From positions 1-64,000 of the IMG/VR virus record IMGVR_UViG_3300028800_000071: 64,000 bases of DNA; one strand, 5' to 3'. How positions within the stretch are numbered: position 1 is the first letter of the stretch; each line of letters starts with the position of its first letter. A program made the translations under genes and the position numbers. The DNA is from a virus. Below are positions 58,816 to 64,000 of the stretch, in pieces. The notes under the pieces were generated by a model. That model saw only the letters and a program-made list of their open reading frames with translations, did not search any database and was not told the DNA's origin.

Positions 58816-59333
58816 TCTCCTACGGGTGCGTTGTGTGTATTGTAGAACGCCGCGACGGCGAGATTCTTGAGCATTGATTCGATGGCGCGGCATTCGGCAG
58901 CGGCGTCAACTTCGATCGCATCGAAGGCCACGTCGCCGCATTCGTCCCAAAGAATCCTGCCGCGTGTATCTATGGGACAGGTGATGAGGGTGTCGCCCTC
59001 TAGCCAATAGACCTGCGCGTCGTCAAGGATGACGAGTTGCGTGCCGGTCGGCGGCGAACTTGTATCGACTTTCTTCTCGAACTTGAGGCGGTCCGTGAGA
59101 TCGACTTGTGCATCCGCCAACTTCTCGGCGTAGTTCTCCAAGTCGAGGCAGACCTGATTGAAGTCCGGCAGATAGCGCGGGTAATCCACTTGCGCGTCGA
59201 GATCGTGATCCCACGCTCGTTGCAGTTGGCGCGCGGCCTGTGCAAAGAGCATCGCGGCCTCTGGCATATCGGGGCAGGCGGAACAGAACTCGTTGGCGGC
59301 TTTGCCGTGGATGCAGTCGTAGGCGCGCTTCAT
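58812..59333 (-). CDS. Hypothetical protein, 173 aa
   Basis: An N-terminal CIHGKAANEFCSACPDM Cys/His group, then a helical middle (MLFAQAARQLQRAW) and acidic C-terminus. It shares its stop with the clamp start and overlaps the upstream gene. Function unknown. Confidence 0.6.
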   Translation of the reverse strand: MKRAYDCIHGKAANEFCSACPDMPEAAMLFAQAARQLQRAWDHDLDAQVDYPRYLPDFNQVCLDLENYAEKLADAQVDLTDRLKFEKKVDTSSPPTGTQLVILDDAQVYWLEGDTLITCPIDTRGRILWDECGDVAFDAIEVDAAAECRAIESMLKNLAVAAFYNTHNAPVGE

Positions 59334-59596
59334 ACCGGCGGTCCCTCAAAGCCGCTGACCATGATGGCGTCAAACTTACTGCTGACGTGCATACGCAGTA
59401 TCGCTCGGCGAAAGCGCCCTTGATGAAAGAGGCGCTCGCGGAACGGCAGTTTGCTCATGCTGTCGAACAGCGCTCGCTGGTTCTGTGTCATGAGCGAATC
59501 GGCTACTCGGTCGGCCATTTGCGCCGCGCCGAGATCGGAGAACGGGGCTTCGAGGATGGCCAGCGCATCGGCCGGCGTCATGGTGATCTGTTGCAT
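59330..59596 (-). CDS. Hypothetical protein, 88 aa
   Basis: ATAGGAGAAAGT precedes ATG 59596, a variant of the shared leader. Helical N-terminal half (MTPADALAILEAPFSDLGAA) and a basic C-terminal half. Function unknown. Confidence 0.6.
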   Translation of the reverse strand: MQQITMTPADALAILEAPFSDLGAAQMADRVADSLMTQNQRALFDSMSKLPFRERLFHQGRFRRAILRMHVSSKFDAIMVSGFEGPPV

Positions 59597-59620
59597 ACTT
59601 TCTCCTATGGTTCGAGTGAT

Positions 59621-60286
59621 TTAGAGGTCGGTGATGCCGAGCACGTTTCGGACTTCTGTGTGCGAGCCAACCCATCCGTCGGCGTACAGCCCGACGCCGT
59701 GTTGGAAGTCGCGGTCCATCCGCAGCCGTTCGGCGTGCCCGAGCTCGTCGAGCGCCACGATCTTGTGCGGGCACCACGGCTTGTCTTGCGCGCCGTCGGG
59801 ACAGGAACAGACGGGCTGCGAATCCGGCTCGATATCATTGGCGATGATCGCCTTGCGATACGCGATCATGCCTTCGACGTACGCCGACCCGAGCTCGGGT
59901 TCGATCTCCTCGGGCAGCGCCGAGTTCCAGACTTCCATTTTGTCGATGGCGCTTGGCGGGTCGCCTTTGTACCCCTGATTGACGCAGTAGTACGCTCCCC
60001 ATTCGAGGCGCGGCAGAATCGGCTTCTTGCAGCCGTCGCAGAAGTCGATGCAGCCGTTGTCGTACTCTTGCTGCGCCGTCATTGGCTCATCGGGGTCGTT
60101 CTCGAAGCGCGTCGACTTGCCGTTCTCGACGGGGCATTCGTGCTTCGGATTACATGACGGGCAGAAGATGAACGAGGGGAACCAAACGGGTGCGGCGCCG
60201 TTCGCGATCGCCTCGGGCGATGACGTGTGACGTTCGCCGTGACAGTAGGCGACGATGGTCTTGGGAAGAACGAGAATCGTTTGCAT
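59621..60286 (-). CDS. SWIM-type zinc protein, 221 aa
   Basis: CPSCNPKHECPVE and CDGCKKPILP pairs in the first half and a SWIM-like CSCPDGAQDKPWCPHK in the second, giving several zinc sites. It is a relative in style of 54164-54622. A regulatory or nucleic-acid-binding role is likely; unproven. Confidence 0.65.
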   Translation of the reverse strand: MQTILVLPKTIVAYCHGERHTSSPEAIANGAAPVWFPSFIFCPSCNPKHECPVENGKSTRFENDPDEPMTAQQEYDNGCIDFCDGCKKPILPRLEWGAYYCVNQGYKGDPPSAIDKMEVWNSALPEEIEPELGSAYVEGMIAYRKAIIANDIEPDSQPVCSCPDGAQDKPWCPHKIVALDELGHAERLRMDRDFQHGVGLYADGWVGSHTEVRNVLGITDL

Positions 60287-60621
60287 TAGTGGTCCTCCAT
60301 TGGCGGAAGTGCGAAGTAGAGATCGGTGAGATCGTTGACGCCAAGAACCTCGAACGTGAGGGCATTGAGCGTTGCGATCAGAACGAGTTGACTATGCTTG
60401 CCGTGCGGACGATCGGCGGCGTACGCGCGGCGGTACAGGGCTTGCAAAGCGACGGCGACTTCGTAGTCGGTGGGGCCGGTTGCCGGGCCGGCCCCTTTGG
60501 TCGAACAGTTGACGCAGACGAACGCCGTGCGGTCGCAGGTCGTGAAACGATGGCGGCAGGTGTGACAGTCTTTCGTCACCGTCAAGCCGCCATCGTTCAC
60601 GTCATGATCGACGTAGATCAC
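60286..60621 (-). CDS. Cys-rich hypothetical protein, 111 aa
   Basis: GTG 60621 overlaps the stop of the tiny upstream membrane gene (GTGA) with GTGAGG just before it, so it is preferred to the ATG at 60720, whose first 33 residues would overlap other coding sequence. CHTCRHRFTTCDRTAF...CVNC forms a Cys4 site; the rest is helical. Function unknown. Confidence 0.55.
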   Translation of the reverse strand: MIYVDHDVNDGGLTVTKDCHTCRHRFTTCDRTAFVCVNCSTKGAGPATGPTDYEVAVALQALYRRAYAADRPHGKHSQLVLIATLNALTFEVLGVNDLTDLYFALPPMEDH

Positions 60622-60707
60622 CACGGCCTCACGACGGCAAACATGAGGATGATAAACAGAACGACGCCGACGACGATGCGCCAATCTTCGTGTTGCTTCG
60701 TCATCAT
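60618..60707 (-). CDS. 29-residue single-pass membrane peptide
   Basis: ATG 60707 overlaps the preceding stop; ATG 60704 is the next codon. MMTKQHEDWRIVVGVVLFII and a few more residues: one membrane helix with charged N-terminus. Its stop overlaps the following GTG. Tiny, but it fits the coupled chain exactly. Confidence 0.5.
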   Translation of the reverse strand: MMTKQHEDWRIVVGVVLFIILMFAVVRPW

Positions 60708-61018
60708 CAGAATTGCTCAAACTCTAGCTTGAGGCGTTCGGCGAGCATCGCCGCGCCGCCGACGAATCCCCATCCGAGATCGGCGATTTGATCGGGGTGC
60801 GGCTCGCCGAACGGAACCATCTTCAAGCCCGAATCTTCGCCGCCGCGCCAGATACCGATGGGGCCGATAGGGAACTCTTTGATATAGTCCTTGCATTTGA
60901 ACGTGACTTTGGCGCCGCTCGGGATCACGACGTTCGTGAGTTTCTTGAGCGATTCGACCAACTGTTGCTCGCAGGCTTCGCCATACGATGCTTTGGTGAC
61001 GACGGGCTTCTTGGCCAT
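60707..61018 (-). CDS. Hypothetical protein, 103 aa
   Basis: GGAGGACACCGCTA precedes ATG 61018. Starts MAKKPVVTKASYGEACEQQL, a helix, then a beta-rich part (VTFKCKDYIKEFPIGPIGIW). Function unknown. Confidence 0.6.
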   Translation of the reverse strand: MAKKPVVTKASYGEACEQQLVESLKKLTNVVIPSGAKVTFKCKDYIKEFPIGPIGIWRGGEDSGLKMVPFGEPHPDQIADLGWGFVGGAAMLAERLKLEFEQF

Positions 61019-61197
61019 TAGCGGTGTCCTCCGAAGTCCCACGACGCGACTTCAAGTTGGCGCATGATGCGGTCGGCGTTGGTTTCTCCGAGCGTCTTGA
61101 CGAGATAGCCATAGCGGCTGTCGTTGCCGCGTAACCGATCTATATCGGCAACGGTCGTGATGCCGAGATCGGCGAGCGCGGTTTTCAGGTCGGCCAT
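61018..61197 (-). CDS. Hypothetical protein, 59 aa
   Basis: MADLKTALADLGITTVADID and a helical remainder. The 5' context (GGAGGACACCGCTA) is identical to that of the next gene, a duplicated leader. It ends FGGHR, as the upstream gene ends LGGHR, because the 3' end also carries this element. Confidence 0.6.
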   Translation of the reverse strand: MADLKTALADLGITTVADIDRLRGNDSRYGYLVKTLGETNADRIMRQLEVASWDFGGHR

Positions 61198-61403
61198 TAG
61201 CGGTGTCCTCCAAGTGGTGAGAGCGGTGCATTGCGGAGTGCTTGACGCAGCCGGCCGATCGCCGCAAGCCGGTTGCCGAGCAGGGTGACGGCGTGGAACT
61301 GTTGGTTGTGCCGCTTCACGGCGCCACGTGAGAACGCGGCGTCGGTGATGACCATGCGGCAGGCCGGGCAGAAAGCCCGGCCCTCGGTGATCAGTTTCAT
61401 CAT
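61197..61403 (-). CDS. C2H2-like finger protein, 68 aa
   Basis: CPACRMVITDAAFSRGAVKRHNQQFH has a Cys pair and two His with C2H2-like spacing. Starts at tandem ATGs (MMKL). Ends LGGHR. Possible regulator; unproven. Confidence 0.6.
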   Translation of the reverse strand: MMKLITEGRAFCPACRMVITDAAFSRGAVKRHNQQFHAVTLLGNRLAAIGRLRQALRNAPLSPLGGHR

Positions 61404-61405
61404 GA

Positions 61406-61675
61406 TCAGGCCCTCGCGTATCCGTGCTGTTCGAGTTGCGTGACGACGAGCGCCGCGCCGCGATCAACGTCGCGCAGACGCTTGACGCGCTTCCACGTTC
61501 CGCCGAACGGCTTTTCGCCGTGCGGCTTCCAGCTGGACTTTTTGAGAACCCATCCGTTGCTTCGGATGCTGTACGTCGTAACGATCTCGGTCGGGACGCC
61601 GGTGACGCTATCGGGTTGCGTGCGGCGCTTGGTGAGACGAGCGACTTCCTCGCCGTTCTTGAATAGACTTGCCAT
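61406..61675 (-). CDS. Basic hypothetical protein, 89 aa
   Basis: CGTAGGAGAAGAACCAAC precedes ATG 61675. A basic beta-rich sequence (TTYSIRSNGWVLKKSSWKPH) of unknown function. Confidence 0.6.
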   Translation of the reverse strand: MASLFKNGEEVARLTKRRTQPDSVTGVPTEIVTTYSIRSNGWVLKKSSWKPHGEKPFGGTWKRVKRLRDVDRGAALVVTQLEQHGYARA

Positions 61676-61706
61676 GTTGGTTCTTCTCCTACGGGATTTT
61701 GGTGTG

Positions 61707-62264
61707 CTACAGGATGGCGTATGCCAGAACATCGTCGGTGCCGGTGAACGTGTTGAGGCGCTCTTGCTCGGCGCGGCTATGCTGAACGTGGCGGCCTTGG
61801 TTCTTGCAGTAGTCCTCCACGTCCATGATGCGATAGAGTTCGCTTTCGCGGCGGCGCGCTTCTTCGATCATCGACGTATGCCCGACGACCGTATAGGCGT
61901 ACGCGTGATGCGCGTCGGCGGCGATGCAGGGCACGACGTACAGGAACTTTGGGTCGAGCGTCTCGGCGACGAGCGCGCCGACCTGCCGGGTCCTTTCGGC
62001 CGATTCGGCTTCCAGGCGATCGGCGAGGATATCGAGGCCACGTGCCAACAGCCGCGCGCCGAGGACGACGCGTTCTTGCGGCTTGAGGTGCGCTTCGCGC
62101 GGCAGTAGCGCGTTCGTGATCGCCGTTGCGGCTTGGTCGAGGATATGGGAAAGTTCCACCGCGCCGGCGCCGTCGTCGCGTTCTTGCGCGGTGAGCGATT
62201 CGGTAATGAGAGAGCGGAGATCGGCGCGGCGCCGGGCGTGAGCGGACGGGGTGATCTTGGTCAT
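61707..62264 (-). CDS. Hypothetical helical protein, 185 aa
   Basis: CGTAGGAGAATAAACAAC precedes ATG 62264. Long helices (LDQAATAITNALLPREAHLK, ARLLARGLDILADRLEAESA) and a His/Tyr-rich middle (ADAHHAYAYTVVGH). Function unknown. Confidence 0.6.
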   Translation of the reverse strand: MTKITPSAHARRRADLRSLITESLTAQERDDGAGAVELSHILDQAATAITNALLPREAHLKPQERVVLGARLLARGLDILADRLEAESAERTRQVGALVAETLDPKFLYVVPCIAADAHHAYAYTVVGHTSMIEEARRRESELYRIMDVEDYCKNQGRHVQHSRAEQERLNTFTGTDDVLAYAIL

Positions 62265-62293
62265 GTTGTTTATTCTCCTACGGTTGTGAGTGA

Positions 62294-62479
62294 TTAAAGG
62301 GGAACGTTTTGGACGGTGGTCGTGCTATCGCCGTCATCTTCGTCGTAGCGCCAGCGCCAGCCGCCGTTGCCGTCGGAAGTATAGAGCTTGCGGCGTTCTT
62401 GCGTATTGACCTTACGGCTGATCTCCGCGCCCTTCTCGTCCAGCATAATGAACGTGCGCGTGACGGTTTGCTCGTTCAC
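62294..62479 (-). CDS. Hypothetical protein, 61 aa
   Basis: Small beta-type sequence (VTRTFIMLDEKGAEISRKVN) with an acidic end. ATG overlaps the upstream stop. Function unknown. Confidence 0.55.
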   Translation of the reverse strand: MNEQTVTRTFIMLDEKGAEISRKVNTQERRKLYTSDGNGGWRWRYDEDDGDSTTTVQNVPL

Positions 62480-62877
62480 AGTAGATGCCCCCGACCGGCG
62501 TTGATAATGTTCTCGCGGTCGATTGCGCTGAAGCCGCCGTCATCGTAATCGCGGCCATGCGAATCGCGGGGTTCGCCGTCGTCATCGGTTTCTTCGGCGT
62601 CGTCGGCGACGCTGACGGCGGCGGGCTTCGGCATCCGGTAATATGCGGCGGCGCATTCGGGGCAGATGGCGATCAGGACTTTCATATCGCCGATTGTCCA
62701 GCCGTCGTCGGTGACGTAGATATCCCAAACGCCGCCGGGATCGTGAACGACGCCTTTGCGAACCATGGCGCTCGTTCCGAGTTTGCGGTCGGGGTGCGCC
62801 TCGCAGGCGAGCATGAAACCGTGATCGGTGAACTCAAAGAGTTCGCCGCTGGTGGTGATTTCGAAACGGTCTGTCAT
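62476..62877 (-). CDS. Hypothetical protein, 133 aa
   Basis: Beta-rich first half (GELFEFTDHGFMLACEAHPD, VWDIYVTDDGWTIGDMKVL) with CPEC, then an acidic, disordered tail. Function unknown. Confidence 0.6.
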   Translation of the reverse strand: MTDRFEITTSGELFEFTDHGFMLACEAHPDRKLGTSAMVRKGVVHDPGGVWDIYVTDDGWTIGDMKVLIAICPECAAAYYRMPKPAAVSVADDAEETDDDGEPRDSHGRDYDDGGFSAIDRENIINAGRGHLL

Positions 62878-62878
62878 G

Positions 62879-63121
62879 TTACTTTACCTCGAAGGCGTTG
62901 GTGAGTGGAACAAGATGGCCGTCAACGTCGCCGTAAACGCGCTTGACGCGGAGCCAGATGCCGTTGTCGGGGTCGTGCGAGATTTCCGTGACCGTGCTCT
63001 TGAAGCGTCGGCCAGATACGCCGCAGGCGCGGGCATATTTGCCAGCGGCTTTGAATTGAATACGGCTTCCCGGTTTGATCGTGAAGCCTCGGTGGGATTG
63101 GACGGATTGCAGTTGCTTCAT
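62879..63121 (-). CDS. Small beta-barrel-like protein, 80 aa
   Basis: GTAGGAGAAAAACCGCAAAC precedes ATG 63121. FTIKPGSRIQFKAAGKYARA and VTEISHDPDNGIWLRVKRVY fit an SH3/KOW-like barrel, as does the gene at 63156. RNA or protein binding is possible. Function unknown. Confidence 0.55.
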   Translation of the reverse strand: MKQLQSVQSHRGFTIKPGSRIQFKAAGKYARACGVSGRRFKSTVTEISHDPDNGIWLRVKRVYGDVDGHLVPLTNAFEVK

Positions 63122-63155
63122 GTTTGCGGTTTTTCTCCTACGGGTGTGTGAGTGA

Positions 63156-63452
63156 TTAAACGGTCGGGTTTACGATTTTGCAGTACGACGCGGCCACGCG
63201 CTTCATTTGCTTCGTCGTGCGATCAAGAACGTTGAGCGACGTGCGGTTTACTTTCTTGACGGTGCCGATGAAGTGTGAGCCATGGCGGCTGTTTACTTGG
63301 ACGAGATCGCCTTTTGAGAAGTCGCCTGCCGTCCAGAACGATTCGTTGCGATAGGCGGCTTTGAGAATCGCCATGGCTTCTTCGAGCGTGGACTTGTTTT
63401 GATCGGCAACGTTTTCGCGGATGAAGTTGAGGAAGTTGTGGTTGTATCGCAT
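63156..63452 (-). CDS. Hypothetical protein with SH3-like C-terminus, 98 aa
   Basis: The N-terminal half is helical (FLNFIRENVADQNKSTLEEA); the second half (FSKGDLVQVNSRHGSHFIGT, VKKVNRTSLNVLD) resembles a small SH3-like barrel of the KOW type. ATG 63452 overlaps the stop of the previous gene. Confidence 0.6.
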   Translation of the reverse strand: MRYNHNFLNFIRENVADQNKSTLEEAMAILKAAYRNESFWTAGDFSKGDLVQVNSRHGSHFIGTVKKVNRTSLNVLDRTTKQMKRVAASYCKIVNPTV

Positions 63453-63775
63453 TACTTGCCACCGGCCGGGATGAACGCGGCGATATCGGCGGCGTCGGCG
63501 ACGACCCATTCGCTGAACGTTGCGCGACGGACGAACTTGACGTATTCGTATTTGACGGTCATGAAGTAATCGTTGCAGTAATCGGCGACGGTCGAGCGCG
63601 AGACGGCGCCAACGTTGTCGATGAGCTCGTGCATTGCTTGCAGTACGGGGTTTGACGAATCGGAATCTTCGGGGTTCACGATGGCGAGAACGTCGTCGTG
63701 ATCGTCGTAGATCACCGGCCAGAGCGGGAAGTTGGCTCTGGCAGCGGCGGCGGCGGCGATTTGCTCGTTGTGCAT
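63452..63775 (-). CDS. First gene of the minus-strand block, hypothetical, 107 aa
   Basis: CGTAGGAGAACAAA precedes ATG 63775. An Ala-rich N-terminus, acidic middle (YDDHDDVLAIVNPEDSDSSN) and mixed C-terminus. As the most promoter-proximal gene it should be made early and abundantly. Function unknown. Confidence 0.65.
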   Translation of the reverse strand: MHNEQIAAAAAARANFPLWPVIYDDHDDVLAIVNPEDSDSSNPVLQAMHELIDNVGAVSRSTVADYCNDYFMTVKYEYVKFVRRATFSEWVVADAADIAAFIPAGGK

Positions 63776-64000
63776 TTTGTTCTCCTACGGTTTCGAGTGC
63801 TTCGTGATCGGCGCTTTCGGGGGGTTCTCGTTCGCGCCAATTAGAAGATGACAGAAGTATAACATACGTCCCGATCATGCGAAAGCGAACGTCTGTTCGT
63901 CGGTTTCTGAGCGAAACTAATCAAGCCAGGCCTGTAGTTTTACGCTCCCCTGCCCCTCAGAGTGGGCTGTCCGAAAATGACGATCTCGACGCTCGCTCCC
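63776..64000. other. Non-coding leader and control region upstream of the minus-strand genes
   Basis: 225 bp without a convincing gene. It holds the promoter candidate at 63856-63864, the CGAAC-GTCT-GTTCG palindrome at 63886-63899 just upstream of it, and a GC-rich leader ending in the CGTAGGAGAA ribosome site. A promoter for plus-strand genes beyond the window may also lie here. Confidence 0.6.
63856..63864 (-). promoter_or_regulatory. Extended -10 promoter for the minus-strand genes
   Basis: On the minus strand this reads TGTTATACT, an extended -10 (TGnTATACT), about 80 bp before the first start codon. No good -35 is visible, as is usual with an extended -10. The palindrome at 63886-63899 overlaps the -35 region and could be an operator. 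Confidence 0.6.

Noticed and set aside
57565-58845. 426-residue open frame antisense to the sliding clamp
   Set aside because: Composition is the mirror of the clamp coding strand; the minus-strand product has all clamp features.
1-64000. tRNA, rRNA, integrase, attachment sites or insertion sequences
   Set aside because: Non-coding gaps are few and short. I saw no cloverleaf with the conserved GTTCRA arm, no recombinase signature and no paired terminal repeats flanking a transposase.

Overview
The window is a large part of the genome of a tailed phage with a contractile tail (myovirus), either free or as a metagenomic contig. It carries a complete DNA-packaging, head, sheath, tube, tape-measure and baseplate series, a lysis region, and an early block on the opposite strand. 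There is no integrase, excisionase, repressor, ribosomal RNA or tRNA, so nothing here points to lysogeny. The host cannot be named. Signal peptides, lipoboxes and a lysozyme-like endolysin show only that it is bacterial. Genes are tightly packed, most junctions are ATGA, GTGA or TAATG overlaps, and GTG starts are common.

Layout. (1) 1-660: the 3' end of an Ala-rich repeat protein and two small genes on the minus strand. (2) 688-7277, plus strand: a C5-cytosine DNA methyltransferase and an MT-A70-type adenine methyltransferase, then a chain of about 20 tiny, overlapping, mutually related genes, many with Cys-pair zinc motifs. (3) 7332-14135: a zinc-finger/Gly-rich protein, two HNH-type proteins flanking a promoter-palindrome-terminator island, small membrane and structural-looking proteins, small terminase, a DUF6527-like protein and large terminase. 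(4) 14143-29327: portal, scaffold, major capsid protein, connector/neck genes with a CheY-like receiver-domain gene among them, a beta-helix protein, tail sheath, tail tube, and a tail chaperone with a programmed -1 frameshift. (5) 29343-40206: tape measure, hub, spike, gp25-like wedge, gpJ, gpI-like protein and a large fibre-like protein. (6) 40217-50306: exported proteins, lysis candidates, a transglycosylase-like endolysin and a 1094-residue protein built from about 20-residue repeats. (7) 50381-52360: a ParB-like protein and a fused ABC-ATPase/GNAT protein. (8) 52361-52790: a palindrome-rich non-coding junction with two terminators, where the two transcription directions meet. (9) 52791-63775, minus strand: about 27 small early genes, mostly unknown and often Cys/His-rich, plus an ASCH-domain protein and a DNA polymerase III beta-clamp homologue. 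An extended -10 promoter at about 63860 probably drives them.

How the parts fit: regions 3-6 build and release the particle. Two DNA methyltransferases at one end, and a ParB-like/ABC-GNAT pair at the other, suggest chemical modification of the phage DNA. The minus-strand block looks like an early takeover block, with a sliding clamp as its only recognisable replication protein. The least expected items are the receiver-domain protein inside the head-tail connector operon, Sec or lipoprotein signal peptides on four proteins of the tail-fibre/lysis region, the ParB plus ABC-GNAT pair, and the shuffled family of small genes at 2.4-6.9 kb.
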